Part shown: positions 8,038 through 16,496 of the stretch, in pieces
Numbering within the stretch: position 1 is the stretch's first letter
How the letters are laid out: every line of letters begins with the position of its first letter
Notes under the pieces: model-generated
Databases searched by the model: none
What the model saw: the letters and a program-made list of their open reading frames with translations, nothing else
What the model was told of the DNA's origin: nothing
Position numbers and translations under genes: made by a program
Source: Brachyspira murdochii
GTDB lineage: Bacteria; Spirochaetota; JAAYUW01
DNA: 45,082 bases
NCBI GenBank assembly: GCA_020722965.1
Contig: DYJT01000009.1
Location: 28,755-73,836 of the forward strand
Direction of reading: 5' to 3'

Positions 8038-9765
8038 TTATTCATTAATCTTATAGTTAAATCTTATCTCAAATGACTCCTTATTTTCTTCGACATTTTT
8101 CAGATCATTTGAACAGATCAAATTTAAAGATGCCTTATTTGTCAATGTTTGGCAATATTCAAATATTTTATCCGAATAATCAAATCTTTTGGTAATTTTT
8201 GAATTTAAAAAATAACTTAATGTAATAAGAATGCTTTTTTCTTCTTTAATTAAAGTCAAAGATATCTTTGATGGCAAAGGTACAAGACTTCTAATATAAA
8301 ACAATATTAAGATAATAACCCTTCTAATAGACTGAAAATCGGCAATAACTTCAAGATCTTCGGCTTTATCAATATCTGGTAGATCTAATTCAATTTCCTT
8401 ATTTTTAAATATCCCCTTGAAATAATGATTTATAAGAGTCAATAACTTTTTTATACTAAATGAAACTTGAATTGGTTCATATAAAACCTTTCCAATTCTA
8501 GAAAGGAAAATTATATCATCGATAAAAGCCATCATTATCTGAGCAGATTCATTTATTATCCTGCTATCGTTAATTATTTCTTCAATATTATTTCCCTCTA
8601 CTCCATCTTCAATTATTTGAGAAAATCCAAGTATTGAATTCAATGGGGATCTTAATTCATGAGCGAAATCTGAAATAAATGAAACCAGTGATTTTTTATA
8701 AAATAGATCCTCTGGATTTTCCTCATCTTCCATTATAATATTTAAGGGAACTAAGATAATAATCTTTTTATCTGAAATTATCTTGCCGAACACTTTTTTG
8801 GAAAATGTTATATTTGGCTTTAAATCGAGCTCTACAATGCTTTTAGTATTTATTTTATTTAAACTTTCTTCTGTAATTATAGATTTTATATTTAATTTTT
8901 CGTTTAAAATTGATGGAAAATCTTCTACTTCTAAATTATTCTTGTTAATTTCTCTTTCTATTTGGGCATAACCAAAATTATTAGCATCTTCAAATAGATC
9001 TTTATTATTAAAAATAAGAATACCGGCTGGGATAAGATCGAGTACTTTTTTTTGAAATAGAACCAGCGAGTTATAAAATTCTCTTCTTTCTCTTAAAACT
9101 TTTATAAGATTATTTAAACCATATTTAATATTATCTATTTCAGATATAACTGAAGATGATTGATTTTCATCATATTTACCTTCAATCATGTATTTTATCA
9201 TAACATATTGTTTTAATAGGTCATTAACAGTTCTTTTTTCAACCTTCAAAAGCAAAAACCAGATGAATAAAATTAAAAATAAAAAGATTATAAAGCCTAT
9301 AATAAAGATCTTGATAATGTATAAGTTAAAATAGATTTTGGGGATAATTATAATGCATATTCGAGAAAGAAAACTTTCTGCGAAAAATACTTTATAAGCT
9401 TTATGGGTAAAAAATCCGCATTTTTTTTCTAAAAATAATTGATCGAACTGTTCCAAAGGGAAAGGAGAGGATCTTGTAAAGATAATTTCATATTTTGCTA
9501 TAGGATCCCTAAAAATAATTGAAGAGTTCTTATTTATAAACCTATTACTGGCAATTATTTCATGTAATTTTGAATTTTGGGTTGTATTTGCAAGTAGATT
9601 TGCTTCATTTATTAAAAATATATTCAACTTTTTACTTTCACTAATCCCCAAAAATGTACAAATGCTTAAAATTATGATAAAGATGATTAAAATAAGAGGA
9701 AGGCATAAATTAATAAAAAGATACTTTTTAAAGGATGATTTTTTTTGACTTTCAAATTTTAGCAT
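8038..9765 (-). CDS. Histidine kinase-like membrane protein with degenerate ATPase domain
   Basis: A 575-residue membrane protein with transmembrane helices at about 15-39 and 148-174 flanking a ~105-residue extracytoplasmic domain, a long linker, a PAS-like region (about 237-340) and a canonical HisKA H-box at 366-381 with His369 (FAHELRSPLN). The following ~150 residues occupy the place of the HATPase domain but lack its signatures: the N-box position reads RRVIILILFYIRS (481-493) with no Asn, and no DxGxG or GxGxG motif is present. It therefore probably cannot bind ATP normally and may act as a phosphatase, phosphotransfer dimer or regulator of another kinase. No response regulator gene adjoins it; the formate-tetrahydrofolate ligase gene is just upstream on the same strand with a 25 bp gap. 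Confidence 0.85.
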   Translation of the reverse strand: MLKFESQKKSSFKKYLFINLCLPLILIIFIIILSICTFLGISESKKLNIFLINEANLLANTTQNSKLHEIIASNRFINKNSSIIFRDPIAKYEIIFTRSSPFPLEQFDQLFLEKKCGFFTHKAYKVFFAESFLSRICIIIIPKIYFNLYIIKIFIIGFIIFLFLILFIWFLLLKVEKRTVNDLLKQYVMIKYMIEGKYDENQSSSVISEIDNIKYGLNNLIKVLRERREFYNSLVLFQKKVLDLIPAGILIFNNKDLFEDANNFGYAQIEREINKNNLEVEDFPSILNEKLNIKSIITEESLNKINTKSIVELDLKPNITFSKKVFGKIISDKKIIILVPLNIIMEDEENPEDLFYKKSLVSFISDFAHELRSPLNSILGFSQIIEDGVEGNNIEEIINDSRIINESAQIMMAFIDDIIFLSRIGKVLYEPIQVSFSIKKLLTLINHYFKGIFKNKEIELDLPDIDKAEDLEVIADFQSIRRVIILILFYIRSLVPLPSKISLTLIKEEKSILITLSYFLNSKITKRFDYSDKIFEYCQTLTNKASLNLICSNDLKNVEENKESFEIRFNYKINE

Positions 9766-9790
9766 TACAATCTTCCATAATTAAAATATA

Positions 9791-11464
9791 TTAAAATATT
9801 CCGGAAATATTACCATCTTCATCGATATCTATCTTTTTATAAGCAGCATCCTGTGGAAGTCCAGGCATTCTCATTATTTCTCCGGTTATAGGGACTAAGA
9901 ATCCCGCTCCTGATGCTATTTCTATCTGTCTAACAGTTACAAGAAAATCTTTTGGTCTTCCAAGTAATTCTGGATTATCAGAAAGAGATTTTTGGGTCTT
10001 TGCTATACAGACAGGCAATTTATCGAATCCATATTTTTTTATTTGTGCTAAGTCTCTTTTAGCAGTAGGGGTATAATCTACGGCTTCAGCTCCATACATT
10101 GTAGAAGCTACTTTAAATATCTTTTCTTCAGTAGATAGATCTAATGAATATAATGGCGATGGTTTCTCTTCCTTTTCATTTATAATATTTATAACTGCTT
10201 TAGCTAAGTCTGTCATTCCCTGCCCGCCTTTAGCCCAGCCTTCACAAATTGCATATGGCATCTGCTTTGATTCTAAGAGTTGAAATAACCTTTGCAGTTC
10301 TTCTTTTGTGTCTGTATTGAAAAGGTTTATAGCTACTACAGCAGGTGTTCCAAAAACTCTGATATTTTCTATATGTTTTTCCAAATTTGGAAAGCCTTTT
10401 TCAACAGCATCGGGATCTGGCTCATTAATCTGTTTTAATTTCTTGCCACCATGAAATTTCAATGCTCTTATTGTTGCGACTAAAACGACAGCTGACACAT
10501 CAAAACCAGCTTTTCTACTGACCAGATCGAAAAATTTTTCCGCACCAAGTTCAAATGCAAAACCAGCCTCAGTTATTGCGTAATCCCCAAGATTTAATGC
10601 TAACTTTGTCGCAATTATAGAATTTGCTCCTTGAGCAATATTGGCAAATGGACCACCATGGATAAAAACAGGGTTTCCTTCAATGGTTTGAACAAGATTT
10701 GGCTTTAATGCATCTTTTAATAATGCCGTAGCAGAACCATTAACATACAGTTCTCTTGCAAAAACAGGTTTACCCTCTATATCGAAACCAACAAGAACAT
10801 TACCTATCATCTGCTTCAATTCTTTGTAGTTTTCAGCAAGGCATAATATAGCCATTATCTCACTTGAGGCAGTGATATCAAATCCGGTTTCCCTCGGATA
10901 TCCATTTATGGCTCCACCAAGGCCTATAATTATATTTCTTAGACTTCTATCATTCATGTCCATGACTCTTCGCCATCTTATAGCTCTCAAATCAAGCTTG
11001 ATAGATCCTTTATTTATTTCATTATCAATTGCTGCTGCAATAAGGTTATGAGCCTTTTCTACCGCAGAAATATCTCCTGTAAAGTGTAAATTAATATCTT
11101 CCATTGGTATAACCTGTGAATATCCTCCACCCGTAGCTCCACCTTTTACCCCAAATACAGGACCTAAAGAAGGTTCCCTTAAGGCTAAAAAAGATTTATA
11201 ACCAAGTCTTCTTAATCCATCATGAAGTCCTATTGATGTAGTAGTTTTCCCCTCGCCTGCCGGTGTAGGTGTTATGGCAGAAACTAATATTAACTTCCCT
11301 TTCGGATTTTGTATTCTTGGTTGAAAAAAATCATATGAAATTTTTGCCTTATATTTCCCGTATAATTCCAATGCGTCTTCATCTATTCCATTTTCCTTTG
11401 CTATCTCTGTTATTGGAGATATTTTTGCATTCCTTGCTATCTCAATATCTTTATCTATACTCAT
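9791..11464 (-). CDS. fhs: Formate-tetrahydrofolate ligase
   Basis: Catalyses ATP-dependent formation of 10-formyltetrahydrofolate from formate and tetrahydrofolate, feeding purine synthesis and one-carbon metabolism. The 557-residue length is full for the family. The phosphate-binding loop TPTPAGEGKTTT lies at 65-76, and further family stretches are LREPSLGPVFGVKGGA, GGPFANIAQG and the C-terminal LVPITGEIMRMPGLP. It lies 32 bp downstream of the MaoC-type gene on the same strand and is probably co-transcribed with it. The ATG is preceded by AGGGGGAT, a good ribosome binding site. Presence of fhs suits an anaerobe using formate as a one-carbon source; the full Wood-Ljungdahl pathway cannot be inferred from this gene alone. 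Confidence 0.97.
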   Translation of the reverse strand: MSIDKDIEIARNAKISPITEIAKENGIDEDALELYGKYKAKISYDFFQPRIQNPKGKLILVSAITPTPAGEGKTTTSIGLHDGLRRLGYKSFLALREPSLGPVFGVKGGATGGGYSQVIPMEDINLHFTGDISAVEKAHNLIAAAIDNEINKGSIKLDLRAIRWRRVMDMNDRSLRNIIIGLGGAINGYPRETGFDITASSEIMAILCLAENYKELKQMIGNVLVGFDIEGKPVFARELYVNGSATALLKDALKPNLVQTIEGNPVFIHGGPFANIAQGANSIIATKLALNLGDYAITEAGFAFELGAEKFFDLVSRKAGFDVSAVVLVATIRALKFHGGKKLKQINEPDPDAVEKGFPNLEKHIENIRVFGTPAVVAINLFNTDTKEELQRLFQLLESKQMPYAICEGWAKGGQGMTDLAKAVINIINEKEEKPSPLYSLDLSTEEKIFKVASTMYGAEAVDYTPTAKRDLAQIKKYGFDKLPVCIAKTQKSLSDNPELLGRPKDFLVTVRQIEIASGAGFLVPITGEIMRMPGLPQDAAYKKIDIDEDGNISGIF

Positions 11465-11496
11465 ATATCCCCCTATAAAATTCTATCTCTATAATT

Positions 11497-11913
11497 TTAT
11501 TTTGGCGCAAGTACCAATGCTTCTCCTGTTAATACTAATTCTTCCCTTTGATTATAAACTTCGGTAGTTAGAATAACTCGATTTTTTTCTTTAATTATCT
11601 CTTTAACGGTAACTTTAGCTTCTATTGTATCTCCAATGTAAACTGGAGCTTTAAAATTTAAACTCTGTGAAACATAAATTGTACCAGGACCAGGCAATTT
11701 CGTTCCTAAAACTGTTGAAATAAATGAACTTACCAAAAGACCATGAACTATTCTTTTGCCAAATTTAGTTGAATTAGCATACACTTCATCTATATGAGCA
11801 GGATTCATATCTCCAGTTATTCCTGCAAAAGAATATACATCCGATTCAGAAATAGTTTTTCTAAAACTTTCAGTCTGATTTAAATTCAATTGCTCAATGG
11901 TTAAACCCTTCAT
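11497..11913 (-). CDS. MaoC-family (R)-specific enoyl-CoA hydratase
   Basis: A single hot-dog-fold hydratase of about 138 residues. The catalytic pair is in GDMNPAH (Asp35 and His40 from the chosen start), followed by the family stretch FGKRIVHGLL. Relatives (PhaJ, MaoC) hydrate trans-2-enoyl-CoA to (R)-3-hydroxyacyl-CoA; some are wrongly named as phosphate acetyltransferase fusions, which this is not. A longer frame reaches 11937, but the ATG at 11913 is preceded by AAGGAGG at ideal spacing, so it is chosen. The leader holds an alternating ATGCAA/TTGCAT array. It forms an operon with fhs downstream. The acyl substrate is unknown. Confidence 0.88.
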   Translation of the reverse strand: MKGLTIEQLNLNQTESFRKTISESDVYSFAGITGDMNPAHIDEVYANSTKFGKRIVHGLLVSSFISTVLGTKLPGPGTIYVSQSLNFKAPVYIGDTIEAKVTVKEIIKEKNRVILTTEVYNQREELVLTGEALVLAPK

Positions 11914-11931
11914 TAGATCCTCCTTAATTTT

Positions 11932-11965
11932 ATGCAATTAACTTTTTGCATTTAACTTTATGCAA
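11932..11965. promoter_or_regulatory. Alternating ATGCAA / TTGCAT array with 14-bp spacing
   Basis: ATGCAA (11932-11937), TTGCAT (11946-11951) and ATGCAA (11960-11965) alternate in orientation. They are separated by two identical 8-bp spacers, TTAACTTT. Adjacent elements form inverted repeats. The array lies just upstream of the maoC-fhs start and about 150 bp upstream of divergent ssb, so it may be an operator or alternative 5' leader hairpins. It could also be a slippage product. Confidence 0.4.
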
Positions 11966-12118
11966 TAATTTAAAAATTTTAACTTAATATCCCTTTTCAT
12001 TATTACTTAAATAATAATCAAAAATCCCTATTAGTAAAGAATTAAATAAATTAAACTTTTATGTAATCGATAAAAAATTTTTTACTATTTAATAATAAAA
12101 AGTAAAAGGAGAGTATTT

Positions 12119-12565
12119 ATGAAAGACATTAATCTCACAGTAATCAGCGGAAGGCTAACAGCAGATCCACTTTTCAGAGAGACCAAAAATGGCAAGGGGT
12201 TTTGTCTATTTGGACTTGCTTCGAACAATTTTTTTAAAAAAGATGAAAACTGGCAAAAAGAACCTACTTTTATCCTTGTAAAATGCTGGAATAACCTGGC
12301 AATACAAACTTTTGAAAATTTAAAAAAGGGCAGTCAGGTTTTAGTTTATGGTACATTAAAGTATTCGACTATCGAAACAGGTAATGAAACAAAAAGAAAC
12401 TTAAATTTCATTTTAGCTCAAAAGATAGACAAGATCCCTAAAATTTTAGTAAAAGAAAACCAGAATGATAATAGTACCGAAGTTGTCCAGCCCCTTCAAT
12501 CCAATAAGAAAAAGGCTAAACAGATGTTGGTAGATGAAGATAATCTTGTTAAAATCGAAAACTAA
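12119..12565 (+). CDS. ssb: Single-stranded DNA-binding protein
   Basis: A 148-residue SSB. The OB-fold region (about 1-105) shows the family opening L-T-V-I-S-G-R-L-T-A-D-P with F-R-E-T and F-x-L-A-S-N-N after it, then I-L-V-K-C-W and the G-S-Q-V-L-V-Y-G-T-L stretch. The C-terminus is short and does not end in the usual DDIPF-type acidic tip that recruits partner proteins; it ends V-K-I-E-N. It could therefore be a secondary SSB, or the tip may be diverged in this lineage. The ribosome binding site AAAAGGAG is clear. The gene is monocistronic, followed by a strong terminator at 12613. Confidence 0.9.
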   Translation: MKDINLTVISGRLTADPLFRETKNGKGFCLFGLASNNFFKKDENWQKEPTFILVKCWNNLAIQTFENLKKGSQVLVYGTLKYSTIETGNETKRNLNFILAQKIDKIPKILVKENQNDNSTEVVQPLQSNKKKAKQMLVDEDNLVKIEN

Positions 12566-12612
12566 AAAATTCTCATTTTATTATTATTTAATTTCATTAA
12601 TTGCTTTATATG

Positions 12613-12649
12613 GGGGTTGTCCAATAATTCAAGGGCAATCCCTTTTTTA
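12613..12649 (+). terminator. Rho-independent terminator of ssb
   Basis: A 10-bp stem, GGGGTTGTCC (12613-12622) with GGGCAATCCC (12633-12642) allowing two G-U pairs, closes a 10-base loop and is followed directly by six T. It lies 48 bp after the ssb stop. Confidence 0.85.
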
Positions 12650-12655
12650 TTAATT

Positions 12656-12683
12656 TTGACTTTTATTAAACTTTTATTATATT
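12656..12683 (+). promoter_or_regulatory. Probable promoter of the REC-GGDDY-REC gene
   Basis: TTGACT (12656-12661) and TATATT (12678-12683) are separated by 16 bp and lie just after the ssb terminator, 57 bp before the next start codon. The location between a terminator and a gene supports the call. Confidence 0.55.
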
Positions 12684-12740
12684 TTAATGAGTAAAAAGTG
12701 GATATAAAGTAGTGTCATATTTTTCCTAAAAGGTATTATA

Positions 12741-14114
12741 ATGAAACTATTGTATTTTGGTGAAAAAACTGAATTGGCTATAAATACAGGAAAATTTTTA
12801 GCTTCTGATGGTTTTCAATTTTTTATCACCGAAGGAAAAGTATCTTTAAAAGATATAGTAACAAAATTTATCCCGGATGTAATAGTCGTGGATTCTTCTT
12901 TAATAATAGTTTCCGCTTACACCATTATTAAACAAATAAAGCAAGATCCTTTATTAAAACATTGTCCTGTATTTTTACTTACGACTGAAAGTGAATTAAA
13001 TGATTTAGATTCGCATCTTGATCTTGGTATTGATGAAGTTGTTTTGAAACCATTTGATTTGAGATACCTATCAAATCGAATAAAACTTTTTTACAGGATG
13101 TTTATTGCAAAAGATAACAATCCTTTAACTGGTCTGCCTGGTAATAGAGCTATTTCTATTAAATTACAAAATCTTATCTTAAATCAAAATGAAACAAAAT
13201 TTGCCGTTATCTATTCAGATCTCGATAATTTTAAACCATACAACGATATTTATGGTTTTGCAAAAGGTGATGAAATCATTTTATATACCGCAAAATTACT
13301 GGAGGAAGCTTTAAAAACTTATTCTAAAAGCGAGCTAGATTTTTTAGGTCATATTGGAGGAGATGATTATATCCTGATAACAATACCTGAAAATATCGAA
13401 AATATCTGTAATTTTGTGACTCAAAAATTTGATAAAGATGCACCTTCTTTTTATAACGAAACAGATAGACAGGCTGGCTATATATTGACTAAAGATAGAG
13501 AAGGCAAACTTAAGCAATTTAAATTTTTATCAATATCCCTTGCAGTCGTAACAAATTTAAAAAGGAAATATGAATCGATTGCAGATCTTTCAAAAATAGC
13601 TGCTGAAGTTAAAAAAGTTGCTAAGGGAAAAGAATTTTCATCCTGGTATGTTGATAAAAGAAATCCAGATACTGAAAAAGAAAAAGAATTTTTAGAGAAA
13701 AATCATTTAACAGATAGAAGAGATTCGATTCATGCCCTTAAAAGCAAGGGTTCAATTCTTGTTGTGGATGATCAAAGAACTATTCTGGAATATTTAAGAA
13801 ATTTACTTGAATTCGATGGCTATGAAGTTGATGCTGAACTTTCTGCTACAAAGGCTCTATTTAAAACCAGTTATAAAAGATACGATCTTGTAGTTACAGA
13901 TATTTCAATGCCAGAGATGGATGGAATAGCTTTTATTAAAGAACTTAGAACGAGAAAATATGGAAATAATATACCTGTCGTAGTTGTATCTGCATATACT
14001 AAAAAAGAACTTATTCTTGAAACCTTGAAATTAGGAGTCAAGAAATTTTTCAGAAAACCTATTGATAGCCAGGAATTTTTAAATGCAATTCAAACAATAA
14101 TTTTATCAAAATAG
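12741..14114 (+). CDS. Response regulator with central GGDEF-like domain and second receiver
   Basis: A 457-residue protein with three domains. An N-terminal receiver (about 1-120) keeps Asp51 and Lys103 but lacks the usual acidic pair near its start, so it may be degenerate. A GGDEF-type domain (about 125-300) has L-T-G-L-P-G-N-R, SDLDNFKPYND (159-169) and the signature GGDDY at 206-210 instead of GGDEF; the inhibitory RxxD site is absent (S-E-L-D). A complete C-terminal receiver (about 336-455) has DD 343-344, Asp387, Ser417 and Lys439. GGDDF-type variants occur in many bacteria and may or may not make cyclic di-GMP. The PilZ gene near 39 kb could be a c-di-GMP target in this organism. No kinase gene adjoins. 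Confidence 0.88.
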   Translation: MKLLYFGEKTELAINTGKFLASDGFQFFITEGKVSLKDIVTKFIPDVIVVDSSLIIVSAYTIIKQIKQDPLLKHCPVFLLTTESELNDLDSHLDLGIDEVVLKPFDLRYLSNRIKLFYRMFIAKDNNPLTGLPGNRAISIKLQNLILNQNETKFAVIYSDLDNFKPYNDIYGFAKGDEIILYTAKLLEEALKTYSKSELDFLGHIGGDDYILITIPENIENICNFVTQKFDKDAPSFYNETDRQAGYILTKDREGKLKQFKFLSISLAVVTNLKRKYESIADLSKIAAEVKKVAKGKEFSSWYVDKRNPDTEKEKEFLEKNHLTDRRDSIHALKSKGSILVVDDQRTILEYLRNLLEFDGYEVDAELSATKALFKTSYKRYDLVVTDISMPEMDGIAFIKELRTRKYGNNIPVVVVSAYTKKELILETLKLGVKKFFRKPIDSQEFLNAIQTIILSK

Positions 14115-14142
14115 TTCTCTTCCATGTCAAAAGGAGGTTTTA

Positions 14143-14490
14143 ATGTCAGAAATTTTTAAAGATAAAGAGACTAAAATTGATGAACAAAATGCATTAAGAC
14201 CGGCTTTTACTTTTGATCTGCAAAAATATAAAAGTTCGAGTTCGATTAAAGACGCAATAATAATAATTGGAGCTCCTTTTATTAACCCCTTAAAAAATGA
14301 TAAGATAATAATTTCACCCACCATTTTCTCTGATAACAAGATATTTTATGAATTTGATATTAAAGATATTATAACATGGGAAGAAATAGATAAAATAGTC
14401 AATCCAAAGGGTTCAACAATAACACTTATCAAACTTTTTATAAAAAAGGGAACAATCGGCATTAGGTATGAACCTGTTTTATTTCAATAA
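14143..14490 (+). CDS. Small conserved-looking protein, function unknown
   Basis: A 115-residue protein that I do not recognise. It has no membrane segment or cysteine. It has a disordered charged N-terminus (about 1-20), then isoleucine- and lysine-rich sequence with an I-I-I-I-G-A-P-F stretch (about 39-46) and an ending E-P-V-L-F. An excellent ribosome binding site, AAAAGGAGG, sits before the ATG and supports it being real. It follows the three-domain regulator after 28 bp and is probably co-transcribed with it. Its 3' end overlaps the end of mnmA on the other strand by 7 bp. Confidence 0.7.
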   Translation: MSEIFKDKETKIDEQNALRPAFTFDLQKYKSSSSIKDAIIIIGAPFINPLKNDKIIISPTIFSDNKIFYEFDIKDIITWEEIDKIVNPKGSTITLIKLFIKKGTIGIRYEPVLFQ

Positions 14491-15539
14491 AGTACTATGT
14501 TTTCTATTATTCCTCCTGCGATAATAATATCATCCTTATATATCACTAAAGATTGCCCGGAAGCAGAAGCCTCTACTTCTTTCAGAAATTCTAACTTAAT
14601 CTTTTTCTTGTTATCCATATTTACAATTTCAAGTTTTGCTCTTTCCTCTTTTGACTTATATCTAATCTTTGCAGTATAGATATAATCATTTGAAAATTCG
14701 TCATTGTTAATAAAAAGGTTTAAATTCCCCGCAATAACTGATTTTGTACAGGGTTTTTCACCTAATTCTATCTTGTTTTGTTCAAAATCTATGTTTCTCA
14801 CATACATTCTTTTACCAAAAGCCAAATTTAACCCTTTTCTTTGCCCAATCGTATATTTAAAAATCCCTTGATATTCCCCCAATATATTTCCATTACTATC
14901 TACAAAAAATCCACTTTTTAAGTTCTGATTATTATCATATTTTTCTATATATTTTTTATAAGAGTCATTATTGGTAAAACATATATCAAAAGATTCTTCT
15001 TTGTTGGCAATCTCATTTAATCCTTTATCCCTCAATATCTCTTTGACTTCTGATTTTGAATAATTACCCAGCGGAAAAATTATATTTGGTAAAATATTTT
15101 TTGGGATTCCCCATAAAAAATAGGATTGGTCCTTTATCCTATCTTTTGCCTTCTGTATAAAAAATCTACCTTTTTCATCTTGATATATTTTTGCATAATG
15201 TCCTGTTGCAATTTTTTCTATATTGAATTTATTTTTAATAATTGTATAAAACAAGCCAAATTTTATATATCTATTACATCTAACACAAGGGTTTGGAGTT
15301 AGACCACTTAAATATGATTTATAGAAATCTTCCTTTATTACCTGTTCAAATACATTTCCTATATCAATGACATGAAGATTAATATTTAATTTTTTCGCTG
15401 TTTGCTCAACATTCTCCGAAAGATGTTTTCCAATAGGGAAATTGAAGGCAACAACATCATAACCTTTTTCTTTAAGAGCGATAGCTGCAAATGTAGAGTC
15501 TGCCCCACCACTAAATGCCAGAGCGACCTTCTTGTTCAT
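14484..15539 (-). CDS. mnmA: tRNA 2-thiouridine(34) synthase MnmA
   Basis: Thiolates uridine 34 of tRNAs for Lys, Glu and Gln using ATP and a persulfide or cluster-borne sulfur. The 351-residue product has the PP-loop SGGADS (10-15), the T-P-N-P-C-V-R-C-N-R-Y-I-K-F stretch (81-94) and the catalytic cysteine in F-D-I-C-F (Cys187). It has Cys85 and Cys88 where E. coli has Asp-x-x-Cys, so three cysteines are available, the arrangement proposed for the iron-sulfur type of MnmA. Y-T-I-G-Q-R-K-G-L and the C-terminal A-S-A-S-G-Q-S-L-V are also typical. The ribosome binding site GGAG is well placed. The gene is convergent with the small gene at 14143. Confidence 0.93.
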   Translation of the reverse strand: MNKKVALAFSGGADSTFAAIALKEKGYDVVAFNFPIGKHLSENVEQTAKKLNINLHVIDIGNVFEQVIKEDFYKSYLSGLTPNPCVRCNRYIKFGLFYTIIKNKFNIEKIATGHYAKIYQDEKGRFFIQKAKDRIKDQSYFLWGIPKNILPNIIFPLGNYSKSEVKEILRDKGLNEIANKEESFDICFTNNDSYKKYIEKYDNNQNLKSGFFVDSNGNILGEYQGIFKYTIGQRKGLNLAFGKRMYVRNIDFEQNKIELGEKPCTKSVIAGNLNLFINNDEFSNDYIYTAKIRYKSKEERAKLEIVNMDNKKKIKLEFLKEVEASASGQSLVIYKDDIIIAGGIIENIVLY

Positions 15540-15640
15540 CTAATCTCCAGATCTTTTTTAATTTACAGACAAATTTAATAGCATAGTTAAATTAAAAAAA
15601 AATAATTAAATTGAGAGAATAAATTTAAATGATATTTTTG

Positions 15641-15734
15641 ATTATATTTTTGTTTATATTTTTTTATTATATTGATTATGCTTATTAATTATACTTTTGG
15701 TTATATTTTTTTATTTTATTGATTTTGTTTTTGA
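15641..15734. repeat. Two tandem copies of a 47-bp AT-rich unit
   Basis: 15641-15687 and 15688-15734 are near-identical T-rich units; each has ATTATA(T/C)TTTTG, then TTATATTTTTTTATT, then ATTGATT. The spacer between divergent mnmA and the unknown gene at 15814 (274 bp) otherwise holds only AT-rich sequence, with a TATAAT at 15767-15772 that could be a -10 element. Confidence 0.65.
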
Positions 15735-15813
15735 TTGTAGACTATACTTTTTATCACATAATAGGTTATAATTATTGTAAATTAAAGATAAAGATTTTGA
15801 AAGGATTTTGAAA

Positions 15814-16476
15814 ATGGATTTAAAAGACTTTTTTTTTAATTATTTTAATAAAAATTTCGAAAAAAGATTTTTAAAAGCCTTAGCGTTTAATTTTAAGAAA
15901 GATAATCTTTCAGATTCTGAATTTATACTTGAAGAGATACAGCAAAAAACTCCCCTGATTTTTAAATCTTATATTGATTCTAGTTTAACAAAGGGAAAAG
16001 CAGAAATCTCACATATCAGAATCGCATCTTTTTTACTTTCGGTATTTAGTTCTATAAGAATTCATTATAAAGATACAGATTTAATAAAAAAAATTATAGA
16101 AGATATTTCATCCCATATCTTTTATAAAGAGATAAGGTTTCTATTATTACTTGCATTTATCTTCTCTAAAAATAGATTAATTGCATTCTGGAATTATTTT
16201 TTTCTTTTACAAGATAAATTCATAGCTTTTTTCTTCGATAAATCTATAGAAATAACTAAAGATTATAAAGAACAGAAGATCGTAATCAAGCTTAATCCAA
16301 TAACTTATAAATCCTTTTTTACTAAACATAGATTAGAAAGTTTAATCTTCCCATCTATATCCTATTTTAATGCTATTATTAAGGTTATAGAAAAAAACTA
16401 TCCCGAATTAGAAATTCATAAAGATGAAGATCCGATTAATTTCAATCAATCTTATTTAATATCTTATAAGAGTTAA
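15814..16476 (+). CDS. Unknown protein rich in Phe, Ile and Lys
   Basis: A 220-residue protein of no family I recognise. The sequence is strongly helical and aromatic, with a hydrophobic core around residues 110-150 (F-L-L-L-L-A-F-I-F and W-N-Y-F-F-L-L) that could be a membrane-associated helix or a buried bundle. A TTG at 15808 extends the frame by two codons, but the ATG at 15814 is better placed after AAAGGA. It is followed after 20 bp by the split-Nudix gene and probably shares its transcript. Base composition matches its neighbours. Confidence 0.7.
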   Translation: MDLKDFFFNYFNKNFEKRFLKALAFNFKKDNLSDSEFILEEIQQKTPLIFKSYIDSSLTKGKAEISHIRIASFLLSVFSSIRIHYKDTDLIKKIIEDISSHIFYKEIRFLLLLAFIFSKNRLIAFWNYFFLLQDKFIAFFFDKSIEITKDYKEQKIVIKLNPITYKSFFTKHRLESLIFPSISYFNAIIKVIEKNYPELEIHKDEDPINFNQSYLISYKS

Positions 16477-16496
16477 TACTATAAGGAAAACTTTTT

